Below, piece by piece: positions 19,521 to 29,009 of a stretch of DNA of 64,000 nt. The position numbers and the translations under genes were made by a program. The DNA is from Brevibacillus thermoruber 423 (GTDB lineage: Bacteria; Bacillota; Bacilli; Brevibacillales; Brevibacillaceae). Every line of letters begins with the position of its first letter. Position 1 is the stretch's first letter. Below the pieces are notes generated by a model. The model was not told the DNA's origin. It saw only the letters and a program-made list of their open reading frames with translations, and did no database searches. Where the stretch lies: positions 180,067-244,066 of the forward strand of contig NZ_KE695653.1 in the NCBI RefSeq assembly GCF_000454065.1, written 5' to 3'.

Positions 19521-20069
19521 CTAAAAATCCTCCGCGTCCTCGTCCACTTCCGCGATGGCATCCTCGCTGTCCACGTCTTCGTCTTCAAACAGGTCTTCGT
19601 CTTCCACGATCTCTTCTTCATCGTCCAGTTCGGGGTCGAGATCGTCATCCAGCGCCTCGTCGTCCAGGAACTCTTCGTCGTCTTCGAAGATGGCGATTTC
19701 GTCCTCTTCGAACTCTTCGACGATGTCTTCCTCGATCTCGTAATCGTCGAAGTCGTCGTCGAGGAGCACCTTCTTCTTCTTGCCGCCCTCCTGGGTTTCT
19801 TCCACGGCGTCTGTCGGGTACCACCGTTTCAATCCCCAGGTGTTGTCGCCCAGGCAGACAAACCGGCCGTCGATGTTGATTTCGGTATATACTTGTGCAA
19901 TAATGGCCATCTTTTGCTCTTCGGTCATTCCGCGCAGGGCAGCCAATTCGTCCATCAGCTCGCGGAAGTTGTACGGGCGATTGGTTTCGCGCAAAATCTC
20001 ATACGCGATGTCAACCAATGCCATTTCACTCATTTTTTCACGGTCCATATGTGCAAGCAATTGACTCAC
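19521..20069 (-). CDS. rpoE: RNA polymerase delta subunit
   Basis: 182 residues from the GTG at 20069, ten bases after AAAGGA; the GTG at 20078 abuts that site. The N-terminal HARE-HTH-like domain (SEMALVDIAYEILRETNRPYNFRELMDELA, NIDGRFVCLGDNTWGLKRWYP) is followed by a KKKK stretch and a long, unstructured Asp/Glu tail typical of delta. It displaces nucleic acids and speeds recycling of RNA polymerase. The leader contains overlapping hairpins (20110-20144). Confidence 0.95.
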   Translation of the reverse strand: MSQLLAHMDREKMSEMALVDIAYEILRETNRPYNFRELMDELAALRGMTEEQKMAIIAQVYTEINIDGRFVCLGDNTWGLKRWYPTDAVEETQEGGKKKKVLLDDDFDDYEIEEDIVEEFEEDEIAIFEDDEEFLDDEALDDDLDPELDDEEEIVEDEDLFEDEDVDSEDAIAEVDEDAEDF

Positions 20070-20109
20070 CCAGGGCACGTCCTTTCATTGGAAAACTTGG
20101 CGTTCAGTC

Positions 20110-20144
20110 AAGGCTCTCGCCGTACGGCCGAGACCTTGGTCTCG
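20110..20144 (-). promoter_or_regulatory. Two overlapping hairpins in the rpoE leader
   Basis: Hairpin A (20110-20137): AAGG..CTCG..CCGTACGG..CGAG..CCTT. Hairpin B (20129-20144): perfect CGAGACC-TT-GGTCTCG. They share 20129-20137 and so are mutually exclusive in the RNA. Confidence 0.55.
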
Positions 20145-20179
20145 TTCAACGGTAAATAGGCTATCTTACAGTATTCATT

Positions 20180-20207
20180 ATTTTAGACAAAAATGCAAGG
20201 AATTCAA
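20180..20207 (-). promoter_or_regulatory. Sigma-A promoter of rpoE
   Basis: Minus strand: -35 TTGAAT (20202-20207), 16-bp spacer, -10 TAAAAT (20180-20185). A second option is TTGTCT-16-TAAGAT slightly downstream. Confidence 0.6.
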
Positions 20208-20338
20208 ACGGTTTTTCTGACGCCCCGAGACGTCACGTCATCATCCGGAAGGACAGGAAGCAGAGGAAAAATCCTGCATAATCATCCAATATGTGGGGCA
20301 TTCCTAACATCGTAACTCGCAGGAGCGGAGGGGTGGCA

Positions 20339-20449
20339 GTGAAAGACGACAGACAGTTGGCCGGCAGCTTCTTGCTGGTGATGGTTTTGGGCGCCCTGAT
20401 GATTGTCGGGTGGGTCAGCATTTTTGAACTGTATCTCAGTCGGCAGTAG
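20339..20449 (+). CDS. Cytochrome c oxidase subunit IIa (ba3 type)
   Basis: A 36-residue reading frame from a GTG with GGAGGGGTGGC upstream: a short charged N-terminus (VKDDRQLAG) and one membrane helix (SFLLVMVLGALMIVGWVSIF). Size and position, 15 bases before subunit II, match the single-helix subunit IIa of Thermus-type ba3 oxidases. It probably occupies the place of a transmembrane helix missing from subunit II. Confidence 0.8.
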   Translation: MKDDRQLAGSFLLVMVLGALMIVGWVSIFELYLSRQ

Positions 20450-20464
20450 GAAGGAGACAGGACG

Positions 20465-20944
20465 GTGCAGGGAATTGATTTGCCTCGTTACGAAAAGATC
20501 TGGTTGTGGTTCGGCGTCATCACCCTCATCATTTTTCTGCTCGTCACCGGAATCATGGCATTCGCGATGGACAGGCACCCGGCTGACGGTCACGAGCGGA
20601 CGGTCGCCCCGGACCAGGTATTGAGCACGGCGCCGTTTGACAAACCGGGCGTCTATCCTGTCGGGGACAAGGAGTATCAGGTCGTCATGGTGGCCCGGGC
20701 CTTCAACTACCTGCCGGCCGCCCCGACCGTTCCGGCGGGATCCACCGTTCATTTTCGCGTGACCAGCCCCGATGTCATTCACGGCGTTGCCATACCGGGA
20801 ACCAACGTAAACCTGATAGTCGTGCCGGGGCATGTCACGGAATTTACCTATACCTTCAAGAAGCCGGGAGAGTATTTGCTTTTGTGCAACGAATACTGCG
20901 GCATCGGCCATCAGGTCATGATGGCCAAAATGGTGGTTCAATAA
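20465..20944 (+). CDS. ba3-type cytochrome c oxidase subunit II (CuA)
   Basis: 159 residues from a GTG at 20465. It has a single N-terminal transmembrane helix (WLWFGVITLIIFLLVTGIMAF) and a cupredoxin domain with all CuA ligands: His106, Cys141, Glu143, Cys145, His149 and Met152 (CNEYCGIGHQVMM). It takes electrons from cytochrome c outside the membrane and passes them to subunit I. It is shorter than the aa3 subunit II, as ba3 enzymes are. It belongs to the IIa-II-I operon. Confidence 0.94.
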   Translation: MQGIDLPRYEKIWLWFGVITLIIFLLVTGIMAFAMDRHPADGHERTVAPDQVLSTAPFDKPGVYPVGDKEYQVVMVARAFNYLPAAPTVPAGSTVHFRVTSPDVIHGVAIPGTNVNLIVVPGHVTEFTYTFKKPGEYLLLCNEYCGIGHQVMMAKMVVQ

Positions 20945-20966
20945 AACACGGGTGGAGTTGTTGGAG

Positions 20967-22664
20967 ATGAGTGACTTGCAAACCACCGGCTTTGGCGGTG
21001 CCACAGTCGGCAAAAGCGATTTTCGCTTTCAGCGCAATGACCAACTGCTAATTCAGGCCCATATCGGCTTTGCCTATCTGGCCCTGCTGCTTGGAGCAGT
21101 GGCCGGCGTGCTGCAGACCCTGCAGCGGACCGGAGTCATTACCTTGCCATCGGCACTGGGCTACTATCAGCTGCTCACCCTGCACGGGGTAAGCCTGGCC
21201 CTTATCTTCACAACCTTTTTCATTATCGGGTTTCTCTTTTCGGGCGTGGCCAAAACAACGGGAGGCGAGCTGACACCACGGGAACGGGCATGGGGATGGA
21301 CAGGCTTCGTCCTGATGGCGGCGGGTACCGTTCTTGCGCTCATTCCCATCCTCACGAATGACGCGTCCGTGCTCTACACCTTTTACGCACCGCTCAAAGC
21401 CTCCCCGCTGTTCTACGTCGGCCTGACCGCCGTCGTGGTCGGAAGCTGGAGCAGCAGCGTCACCGTCTTTTCCGCCTTCCGCAGATGGAGGCGCGCTCAT
21501 CCCGGCGAATCGTCCCCGCTGTTTGCCTACATGGCTGTCGCGACGATGATCTTGTGGGTCATCTGCACCCTCGGCGTCGCGATCGAAATGCTGTTCCAGC
21601 TGATTCCCTGGTCGATGGGGTGGACAGAACGGGTGGATGTCAGCCTGAGCCGGACGCTGTTCTGGTATTTCGGTCACGCCCTGGTCTACTTCTGGCTGCT
21701 GCCGGCCTACATCTATTGGTACGTCAACATCCCCCGGCTGGTAAAAGGGCGCATCTTCAGCAATTCGCTGCCCCGGCTGACGTTTATCCTGTTTATCCTC
21801 TACTCCATACCGGTCGGGCTGCACCACCAGTTCAACGAGCCGGGCATTGACTCCGTCTGGAAGTTTGTGCAGACCGTTCTCACCTTTTTCGTGGTCATTC
21901 CCTCGTTTTTAACGGCGTTTTCCCTTTTGGCCACGTTTGAATTGGCCGGCCGCTCCCAAGGGGGAAAAGGGCTGCTGGGGTGGATCACCAAGCTGCCGTA
22001 CAAGGACGTTCGCTTTCTCGCGCCGTTTCTCGGCATGATCCTGTTCGTACCGGCCGGCATCGGCGGGATTATCAATGCCAGCTATCAATTAAACCAGGTG
22101 GTTCACAACACGTTATGGGTAACCGGCCACTTTCATCTTACCCTGGCCTCCAGTGTCGTCCTGACGTTTTTTGGCATATCCTACATGCTGATTCCGGTGC
22201 TTCGCGGCCGGACGCTGACCCGGGCGATGAATCATCTGGGGATCGTCCAGGCGTTTACCTGGGTGATCGGGATGGCGCTCATGTCGGGGGGGATGCACGC
22301 TGTCGGGCTCCTGGGGGAACCGAGGCGAATCAGTTACACGACGTACGGCGACCATCCTGTTGCCCAGATGTGGATCCCTTACCGTCAGGCGATGGCGCTG
22401 GGCGGGGGCATCCTGTTCACGGGGATTGTGCTGTTTCTGATTATCGCCACATACCTGTGGTTCTTTGCGCCGAAAACGGAAACCCCCAACGAATATCCCA
22501 TCGGCGAGGTCACCCCTGATCAACCCAAACCGCCGTTCTTTCTGGAACGCTGGTCCATCTGGATTGGTGTGGCCGTCGGCTTGATCCTGTTTGCCTACAC
22601 GATGCCCTTTGTGCAGTTGTTCATCCACCCCGCTCCCGGCGCGCTGCCGATGCGGACGTGGTAG
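20967..22664 (+). CDS. ba3-type cytochrome c oxidase subunit I
   Basis: 565 residues from the ATG at 20967, nine bases after GGTGGAG; the GTG at 20952 lacks a site. A heme-copper oxidase with about 13 membrane helices. Ligands: His73 (low-spin heme), His237 with the cross-linkable Tyr241 four residues later (GHALVY), His286-His287 (CuB) and His388/His390 (HFH). The lack of the A-family K/D-channel residues and the company of subunit IIa point to the B (ba3) family, which suits low oxygen or high temperature. Confidence 0.94.
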   Translation: MSDLQTTGFGGATVGKSDFRFQRNDQLLIQAHIGFAYLALLLGAVAGVLQTLQRTGVITLPSALGYYQLLTLHGVSLALIFTTFFIIGFLFSGVAKTTGGELTPRERAWGWTGFVLMAAGTVLALIPILTNDASVLYTFYAPLKASPLFYVGLTAVVVGSWSSSVTVFSAFRRWRRAHPGESSPLFAYMAVATMILWVICTLGVAIEMLFQLIPWSMGWTERVDVSLSRTLFWYFGHALVYFWLLPAYIYWYVNIPRLVKGRIFSNSLPRLTFILFILYSIPVGLHHQFNEPGIDSVWKFVQTVLTFFVVIPSFLTAFSLLATFELAGRSQGGKGLLGWITKLPYKDVRFLAPFLGMILFVPAGIGGIINASYQLNQVVHNTLWVTGHFHLTLASSVVLTFFGISYMLIPVLRGRTLTRAMNHLGIVQAFTWVIGMALMSGGMHAVGLLGEPRRISYTTYGDHPVAQMWIPYRQAMALGGGILFTGIVLFLIIATYLWFFAPKTETPNEYPIGEVTPDQPKPPFFLERWSIWIGVAVGLILFAYTMPFVQLFIHPAPGALPMRTW

Positions 22665-22720
22665 CAGGCTTTTTACCGGCCGGGCCTGCATCCACCTCGA
22701 CACTCCCCGGCACCGGAACG

Positions 22721-22768
22721 AAAAAAGGCCCGCCGCGCGGAAGCAGCTTGCTTTCGCACAGCGGGCCC
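22721..22768 (-). terminator. Terminator of icmF
   Basis: A GC-rich stem GGCCCGC/GCGGGCC (22727-22768) extended by further pairs is followed on the minus strand by six Ts (22721-22726), right after the icmF stop. Confidence 0.85.
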
Positions 22769-22772
22769 ACGT

Positions 22773-25700
22773 TTACATATTCCGCCGATACTGTCCGCCC
22801 ACTTCGTACAGCGCGGCGCTGATCTGTCCCAGCGAAGCCACCTTCACCGTCTCCATCAGCTCGGCGAAGATATTGCCGCCGGACATCGCCACTTCCTGCA
22901 GCCGCTTGAGCGCGGCCGGTACCTGCTCGCGATGCCGCTCGTGGAAGTCGCGCAGGTTGCGGATCTGCTGTTCTTTTTCCTCTTCTGTCGCGCGCGCCAG
23001 CTCGATCTCGTAGTCCTCTTCGGAAGCGTTCGGGTTGATAAAGGTGTTCACCCCGATGATCGGCAGCTCGCCGCTGTGCTTCTTCATCTCGTAGTACATC
23101 GATTCGTCCTGGATCTTGCCCCGCTGGTACTGCGTCTCCATCGCGCCGAGCACGCCGCCGCGCGCGTTCAGCCGCTCAAATTCCTGCAGCACCGCTTCCT
23201 CCACCAGATCGGTCAGCTCCTCGATGATAAACGAGCCCTGCAGCGGATTCTCGTTTTTCGCCAGCCCCATCTCCTTGTTGATGATCATCTGGATCGCCAT
23301 GGCGCGGCGAACGGAGTTTTCCGTCGGCGTGGTGATCGCCTCGTCGTAGGCGTTGGTGTGCAGCGAATTGCAGTTGTCGTAAATGGCGATCAGCGCCTGC
23401 AGCGTGGTGCGGATGTCGTTGAAGTCCATCTCCTGCGCGTGAAGGGAGCGTCCCGACGTCTGGATGTGATACTTCAGCTTTTGGCTGCGCTCGTTGGCGC
23501 CGTAGCGGTTTTTCATCACCGTCGCCCAGATGCGGCGCGCCACCCGGCCGATCACCGTGTACTCGGGATCCAGTCCGTTGGAGAAGAAGAACGATAGATT
23601 GGGCGCAAAGTCGTCTATGTGCATGCCCCGGCTCAGGTAGTATTCCACGTAGGTAAAGCCGTTGGCCAGCGTAAACGCCAACTGCGTGATCGGGTTGGCC
23701 CCCGCCTCGGCGATGTGGTACCCGGAGATGGAGACGGAGTAGTAGTTGCGCACCTTGTGGTCGATGAAGTACTGCTGGATGTCGCCCATCATCCGCAGCG
23801 CGAACTCGGTGGAGAAGATGCAGGTGTTCTGCCCCTGGTCTTCCTTCAGGATGTCCGCCTGCACCGTGCCGCGCACCGTGGACAGCGTGTACGCCTTAAT
23901 CTGCTCGTACTCGTCCGGCGTCGGCTGCCGTCCCTCCCGCTCCGCGAATTTCTCCACCTGCTGGTCGATCGCCGCGTTCATGAACATGGCCAGAATGATC
24001 GGCGCCGGACCGTTGATGGTCATGGACACGGAGGTGGTCGGCGCGCACAGGTCAAAGCCGGCGTACAGCTTTTTCATGTCGTCGAGCGTACAGACGCTGA
24101 CACCGCTGTTGCCGATCTTGCCGTAAATGTCCGGGCGGTAATCGGGGTCTTCGCCGTACAGGGTCACCGAGTCAAACGCCGTGCTGAGCCGCTTCGCCTC
24201 GTCGTTTTGCGAAAGGAAGTGAAAGCGCCGGTTGGTTCGCTCCGGCGTGCCTTCCCCGGCAAACTGCCGCTTCGGGTCCTCTCCCTCCCGCTTGAACGGA
24301 AAGACGCCCGCTGTATAGGGAAATTGGCCCGGCACGTTCTCTTTGAGCGACCATTTCAAAATTTCGCCCCAGTCTTCAAATTCAGGCAGGCATACTTTCG
24401 GGATGCGGGTGCCGGAGAGCGACTCCGTGTACAGCCTGGTGACGATCTCCTTGTCGCGCACCTTGGTGACAAACTGATCCTGCCGGTACAGTTCCTTCAG
24501 CTTCGGCCAGTTGTCCAGGATGCGGCGGCACTCGGGATGCAGCTTGGCTTCAAAATGCGCGATCTGCTTATCCAGCACGCGGGCCGCTTCGACCGCATCC
24601 GGTTCGCCCGACGCCAGCAGCGTCTCCTTGGCCCCGTGCAGTTGATACAGCTTGCGCGCGATCGACGACTGCTCCGCGGCGAACGCCCGGTACGCCCGTA
24701 CCGTGTTGGCGATCTCCTGCAGATAGTTGACGCGCTCCGCCGGGATCAGCGCCGTCTTGTGCGTCTTGACCGGCGTCGCGTCAAGATGTTCCACCGGCCA
24801 GTCGACGCCTGTTTTTTCCACGATCTTGCGCATCAGGGCGGCAAACAGCACATTGGTGCCCGGATCGTTGAACTGGCTGGCGATCGTGCCGTACACGGGA
24901 ATCTGCTCATCCGGCACGTCAAACAGGTTGTGGTTGCGCCGGTACTGCTTGCGCACTTCCCGCAGCGCGTCCTCCGAGCCTTTCCGTTCGAACTTGTTGA
25001 TCGCCACCAGGTCGGCAAAGTCGAGCATATCGATCTTTTCCAACTGGGAGGGGGCGCCAAACTCGCTGGTCATCACGTACAGCGCGACGTCGCACACGTC
25101 CGTTACCTGGGCGTCTCCCTGCCCGATGCCGCTGGTTTCCACGATGATCAGGTCAAAGTTGGCGGCCCGGGCCACCCGGATCGCGTCCTTGACGGCGGCC
25201 GACAGCTCCGAGCCGGACCGGCGCGTGGCCAGGCTGCGCATGTAGACGCGTGGCGTGTTGTTGGCGTTCATGCGGATGCGGTCGCCGAGCAGCGCCCCGC
25301 CCGTCTTTTGCTTGGACGGGTCGACGGACAGGATCGCGACGGTCTTGTCGGCATAGGTGCGCAAAAAGCGGCGGACCAGTTCATCGGTCAGCGAACTTTT
25401 TCCGGCGCCGCCCGTGCCGGTGATCCCCAGCACCGGCACCGTGCGCTCCGGCTCCGGCAGCCCGTCCGTGAGCCGCCCCTGCCACTCCGGCTTTTCCACG
25501 GCGTACTCCGCCACGGAAATCAGCCGCCCGATCGCCTGGTGCTGCTGCCGGCGCAGCTCCTCCACCTCGCCCGTCAGTTCCTTTACCGTGGGGAAATCGG
25601 TCTCCCGCAGCATGTGGTTGATCATCCCCTGCAGCCCGAGGCGGCGGCCGTCGTCAGGGGAAAAGATCTTGCAAACGCCGTACGCCTCCAGCTCGCGGAT

Positions 25701-26024
25701 TTCCCGTGGAACGATGACCCCGCCTCCGCCGCCGAAGACGCGGATGTGTCCCGCTCCCCGCTCGCGCAGCAGATCCACCATGTATTTGAAAAACTCGACG
25801 TGACCGCCTTGATAGGAACTGACGGCGATCCCCTGCACATCTTCCTGGATGGCGGCGGTGACAATCTCGTCGACGGAGCGGTTGTGCCCCAGATGGATCA
25901 CTTCCGCCCCCGACGCCTGCAGGATGCGGCGCATGATGTTGATCGACGCGTCGTGTCCGTCGAAGAGGCTGGCAGCCGTGACAAAGCGAACCTTGTGTTG
26001 CGGACGATACACTTCCGTTTCCAT
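22773..26024 (-). CDS. icmF: Fused isobutyryl-CoA mutase IcmF
   Basis: 1083 residues from the ATG at 26024, with GGGGAGAG upstream. Domains: B12-binding (about 10-140, with the DGHD...LGH region), a MeaI-type G-protein (P-loop GTGGAGKSS about 205-212, GDRIRMN switch), then the mutase barrel (from about 560). Phe575/577 (GVFPF) and Gln732 (GQNTC) stand where methylmalonyl-CoA mutases have Tyr and Arg, which points to isobutyryl/butyryl-CoA as substrate. It follows a TetR gene by 39 bases and is probably its operon partner. No separate mutA/mutB is present. Confidence 0.94.
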   Translation of the reverse strand: METEVYRPQHKVRFVTAASLFDGHDASINIMRRILQASGAEVIHLGHNRSVDEIVTAAIQEDVQGIAVSSYQGGHVEFFKYMVDLLRERGAGHIRVFGGGGGVIVPREIRELEAYGVCKIFSPDDGRRLGLQGMINHMLRETDFPTVKELTGEVEELRRQQHQAIGRLISVAEYAVEKPEWQGRLTDGLPEPERTVPVLGITGTGGAGKSSLTDELVRRFLRTYADKTVAILSVDPSKQKTGGALLGDRIRMNANNTPRVYMRSLATRRSGSELSAAVKDAIRVARAANFDLIIVETSGIGQGDAQVTDVCDVALYVMTSEFGAPSQLEKIDMLDFADLVAINKFERKGSEDALREVRKQYRRNHNLFDVPDEQIPVYGTIASQFNDPGTNVLFAALMRKIVEKTGVDWPVEHLDATPVKTHKTALIPAERVNYLQEIANTVRAYRAFAAEQSSIARKLYQLHGAKETLLASGEPDAVEAARVLDKQIAHFEAKLHPECRRILDNWPKLKELYRQDQFVTKVRDKEIVTRLYTESLSGTRIPKVCLPEFEDWGEILKWSLKENVPGQFPYTAGVFPFKREGEDPKRQFAGEGTPERTNRRFHFLSQNDEAKRLSTAFDSVTLYGEDPDYRPDIYGKIGNSGVSVCTLDDMKKLYAGFDLCAPTTSVSMTINGPAPIILAMFMNAAIDQQVEKFAEREGRQPTPDEYEQIKAYTLSTVRGTVQADILKEDQGQNTCIFSTEFALRMMGDIQQYFIDHKVRNYYSVSISGYHIAEAGANPITQLAFTLANGFTYVEYYLSRGMHIDDFAPNLSFFFSNGLDPEYTVIGRVARRIWATVMKNRYGANERSQKLKYHIQTSGRSLHAQEMDFNDIRTTLQALIAIYDNCNSLHTNAYDEAITTPTENSVRRAMAIQMIINKEMGLAKNENPLQGSFIIEELTDLVEEAVLQEFERLNARGGVLGAMETQYQRGKIQDESMYYEMKKHSGELPIIGVNTFINPNASEEDYEIELARATEEEKEQQIRNLRDFHERHREQVPAALKRLQEVAMSGGNIFAELMETVKVASLGQISAALYEVGGQYRRNM

Positions 26025-26063
26025 CGTTCCACTCTCCCCGAATATCAAGTTAACCATCCTCGT

Positions 26064-26696
26064 TTACTCGGAGACGCTGACTTCCCTCAAAAGCAAAGCC
26101 GTCTGTTTCTCGGTGAACTCCTCCAGCGTGTAGTGCCGCTTCAACGCCCAACGGCGGAACACCCACATTTCGCCCAGCACCATGATGTTGTCGGCCATCA
26201 GCTTGACGTGCTTCTCGTCGATGCCGATGGACCCGTCGGCAATGCCTTTGCGCAGAATCTCCTCGAAAATTTGCGTGATTTCTTCCTCGCGCTGCAGCAC
26301 GTAGCGCAGCGTCTCTTTCGGCAGTGATTTGGACTCCTGGTAGATCAGCAGGACGCGGTCGCTCATCTGGTCCATCACGCGGAAAAAGCTCTTCAGCGCC
26401 AGCTTCAGGATTTTCAGGCCGGTGCCGTTGAACGTGATCGCCTCGCGCAGGCGGCTCTCCACTTCCGCATGGATGGCGTCGCACACCAGATAGAGGACGT
26501 CTTCCTTGGATTCGATATATTCGTACAGGGTGCCGATGCTGAACCCGGACGCACGGGCAATCTCCCGCGTGGTCGTCTTGTGAAACCCTTTGTTGATGAA
26601 CAGATCGACGGCCGCTTCAATAATCTGCTCCCGCCGCTTTTCGATCAGCTTGGGGTCCTTTACCAGAGACGGAATGGTTTTTCGTTTCTCAGACAC
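26064..26696 (-). CDS. TetR/AcrR family transcriptional regulator
   Basis: 210 residues from a GTG at 26696; a GTG at 26708 is the other option. The N-terminal HTH (REQIIEAAVDLFINKGFHKTTTREIARASGFSIGTLYEYIESKEDVLYLV) is classical TetR; the C-terminal half is a ligand domain. It is cotranscribed with icmF and close to acyl-CoA genes, so an acyl-CoA effector is likely. It differs from B. subtilis FadR in sequence. A candidate operator lies at its own promoter (26723-26738), with similar sites at the thiolase and fadF promoters. Confidence 0.88.
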   Translation of the reverse strand: MSEKRKTIPSLVKDPKLIEKRREQIIEAAVDLFINKGFHKTTTREIARASGFSIGTLYEYIESKEDVLYLVCDAIHAEVESRLREAITFNGTGLKILKLALKSFFRVMDQMSDRVLLIYQESKSLPKETLRYVLQREEEITQIFEEILRKGIADGSIGIDEKHVKLMADNIMVLGEMWVFRRWALKRHYTLEEFTEKQTALLLREVSVSE

Positions 26697-26722
26697 GATT
26701 CCTTCCACCTTTCCAACCGACT

Positions 26723-26738
26723 GAGCGTTTGGTCAGAC
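26723..26738. promoter_or_regulatory. Candidate TetR operator upstream of tetR-icmF
   Basis: CTGAGCGTTTGGTCAG, an imperfect palindrome differing at 2 of 16 positions from the site at 36546-36561. It lies between promoter and start codon, where a repressor could block transcription. Confidence 0.6.
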
Positions 26739-26790
26739 AACATTTGGAAAAAGAAAGACCGCAGCGCTCTCTTCGTATCATATCCCGTAT

Positions 26791-26820
26791 ATTATACGTC
26801 GAGAGAACGCCGGACGCCAA
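26791..26820 (-). promoter_or_regulatory. Sigma-A promoter of tetR-icmF
   Basis: Minus strand: -35 TTGGCG (26815-26820), 18-bp spacer, -10 TATAAT (26791-26796). Confidence 0.6.
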
Positions 26821-26838
26821 TCTTTCTTTTCCTCCCGC

Positions 26839-27786
26839 TCAGGGGGTTGGTCCCCACCACTCGCGGACGATGCGGTCGGCTGCGGAGTACGGGTCGGCTT
26901 CCCGCGCCGCCACCCGCTCCAGTTCGTCCCGGTACCGGCCTGTCTTGATGCCGCCCAGCAGCCGCTGGTAGAGGGAATCGCGGACGATGTCCAGCACCTC
27001 CTCCTGCAGGTGGCGGGAGCGACGTACCTGCCCCTCTCCGCTCTCCTGCAAAAAGCGCTGGTGCTGCCCCACCTGCTCCCACAGCTCAGCCATTCCCTGG
27101 CCGGTCGTGGAGACCGTCTGGACGATCGGCGGACGCCAAAGCGCGTCATGCTTGGCCAGATCCAGCATCTGTTCCACTTCGATCCGCAGCTTTTCCACGC
27201 CCGGCAGATCGGCTTTGTTGATCACGAACAGATCGGCAATCTCCATGATGCCCGCCTTGAACGCCTGGACCGAATCGCCCCCGCCGGGGGTGAGCACCAC
27301 CACGGTCGTATCGGCGATGGTCATCACGTCCAGCTCCGACTGCCCCACCCCGACCGTCTCGATCAGGATGACGTCACAGCCGTACGCGTCCAGTACCCGC
27401 ACGGCGTCCCGCGTGTTGCGGGAAAGGCCGCCGAGGCTGCCGCGCGTCCCCATGCTGCGGATAAACACGCCGCTGTCCAGTGCGTGGTTCTGCATCCGCA
27501 CGCGGTCGCCCAGAAGCGCGCCGCCGGTAAACGGGCTGGTCGGATCAACCGCCACCACGCCGATTTTCAACCCCAGTTTGCGCAGGTAGCCGATCAGGCA
27601 GTCCACCAGCGAGCTTTTGCCCGCGCCCGGTGTGCCGGTAATGCCGATCAGCTTCGCCCGGCCGGTGTGGGGAAACAGTTCCCGCAGGATCCGCGACCGC
27701 TCCGGATAGTCGTTTTCGATGCAGGTGATGGCGCGGGCTGCCCCGCGCGCGTCGCCCGCCAGGATGCGCCGTGTGATCTCATGCAT
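26839..27786 (-). CDS. meaB: MeaB-type G3E GTPase (B12 mutase chaperone)
   Basis: 315 residues. P-loop GTPGAGKSSL (about 50-59), switch region [28 protein letters not shown] and the NKAD base-recognition motif all fit MeaB/ArgK. These GTPases load and protect adenosylcobalamin-dependent acyl-CoA mutases. It sits at the end of the thiolase-hydroxyacyl-acyl-CoA dehydrogenase operon. IcmF already carries its own fused G domain, so this separate copy may serve another mutase elsewhere or back up IcmF. Confidence 0.93.
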   Translation of the reverse strand: MHEITRRILAGDARGAARAITCIENDYPERSRILRELFPHTGRAKLIGITGTPGAGKSSLVDCLIGYLRKLGLKIGVVAVDPTSPFTGGALLGDRVRMQNHALDSGVFIRSMGTRGSLGGLSRNTRDAVRVLDAYGCDVILIETVGVGQSELDVMTIADTTVVVLTPGGGDSVQAFKAGIMEIADLFVINKADLPGVEKLRIEVEQMLDLAKHDALWRPPIVQTVSTTGQGMAELWEQVGQHQRFLQESGEGQVRRSRHLQEEVLDIVRDSLYQRLLGGIKTGRYRDELERVAAREADPYSAADRIVREWWGPTP

Positions 27787-27822
27787 GAAAAGCCCTCTTC
27801 TCGCCCTGTACTTTGCCGCCTC

Positions 27823-28965
27823 TTACTCTTTCAGCAGGTAGTTGCTGATGACGACCCGCTGAATCTCGTTGGTGCCTTCGTAAATCTGGGTGATCTTGGC
27901 GTCGCGCATGAAGCGTTCCACCGGATACTCGCGGGTGTACCCGTAGCCGCCGAAGACCTGCACCGCCTCCGTCGTCACTTCCATCGCGATGTCGCCGGCA
28001 AACACCTTGGACATCGCCGATGCCTTGCCGTAGGGCAGCCCCTGGTCTTCCAGCCATGCCGCCTGGTAGGTCAGCAGCCGCGCCGCCTCGATTTTCGTCG
28101 CCATGTCGGCCAGTTTGAACTGAATCGCCTGCAGCGACGCGATCGGTTTGCCGAACTGGTGCCGTTCCTTGGCGTACGCCAGCGCGTGATCAAACGCCCC
28201 CTGCGCGATGCCCAGCGCCTGGGCGGCAATGCCGTTGCGCCCGCCATCCAGCGTCATCATCGCGATCTTGAATCCCTGTCCTTCTTCCCCGAGCACGTTT
28301 TCCACGGGGACGCGGACATCTTCAAAGTTGACGGCGAGCGTCAGCGACGAGCGAATCCCCAGTTTCTTCTCCTTTTTGCCCATCGTGAAGCCGGGCATGC
28401 CTTTTTCCACGATAAAGGCGGTGATCCCCTTGTGCTTCAGCTCCGGATTGGTCAGGGCAAAGACGATGTAAATCTCCGCCTCGCCCGCGTTGGTGATGAA
28501 AATCTTGGTGCCGTTCAGCACGTAGTGATCACCGTCGCGCACGGCGGTGGTGCGCATCCCGGCGGCGTCGGACCCGGAGCCGGGCTCGGTCAGGCAGTAG
28601 GCGCCCAGCTTTTTGCCTTCCGCCAGCGGCCGCAGGTACTTCTGCTTCTGCTCCTCCGTGCCGAACTTATAAATCGGCCAGCTCGCCAGCGAGACGTGGG
28701 CGGACAGCGTGACGCCGATGGACGCGTCCACGCGGGACAGCTCCTCCACGGCAAGCACGTAGCTGAGGTAGTCGGCTCCCGCGCCGCCGTACTTCTCCGG
28801 CCAGGGAATGCCGGTCAGCCCCAGCTCCGCCATCTGTTCAAAAATGGACCGGTCAAAGCGCTCTTCCTCATCGCGCTCCGCCGCTGTCGGCGCCACCTGG
28901 TTCTCCGCGAAGTCGCGAATCATTTTGCGGAGCATTTCCTGCTCTTCCGTCAGTTGAAAGTTCAT
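27823..28965 (-). CDS. Acyl-CoA dehydrogenase (short-chain type), copy 1
   Basis: 380 residues from the ATG at 28965, with GGGGAG upstream. An FAD enzyme forming 2-enoyl-CoA. N-terminal helices are followed by the [16 protein letters not shown] flavin loop and the C-terminal segment [28 protein letters not shown], whose YEG glutamate is the catalytic base position of butyryl-CoA dehydrogenases. The 44-base gap to copy 2 indicates one transcript. Substrate may be short straight or branched acyl-CoA; sequence alone does not decide. Confidence 0.92.
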   Translation of the reverse strand: MNFQLTEEQEMLRKMIRDFAENQVAPTAAERDEEERFDRSIFEQMAELGLTGIPWPEKYGGAGADYLSYVLAVEELSRVDASIGVTLSAHVSLASWPIYKFGTEEQKQKYLRPLAEGKKLGAYCLTEPGSGSDAAGMRTTAVRDGDHYVLNGTKIFITNAGEAEIYIVFALTNPELKHKGITAFIVEKGMPGFTMGKKEKKLGIRSSLTLAVNFEDVRVPVENVLGEEGQGFKIAMMTLDGGRNGIAAQALGIAQGAFDHALAYAKERHQFGKPIASLQAIQFKLADMATKIEAARLLTYQAAWLEDQGLPYGKASAMSKVFAGDIAMEVTTEAVQVFGGYGYTREYPVERFMRDAKITQIYEGTNEIQRVVISNYLLKE

Positions 28966-29009
28966 GTTCCCCACTCCCCTGCGTCATGGTTTTTCGTGCG
29001 TCCCGTTCC

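Noticed and set aside
22773-26024. Methylmalonyl-CoA mutase as the identity of the large mutase
   Set aside because: Phe and Gln stand where methylmalonyl-CoA mutases have Tyr and Arg, and the fused G domain between the B12 and mutase domains is the IcmF arrangement.
23619-26327. 902-codon open frame on the plus strand opposite icmF
   Set aside because: Lies wholly over IcmF's conserved domains; composition (Arg, His, Val, Gln) is that of a shadow frame.
26064-26696. Calling the TetR gene fadR
   Set aside because: Its sequence differs clearly from B. subtilis FadR as I know it, and the motif at its own promoter is not the FadR box.
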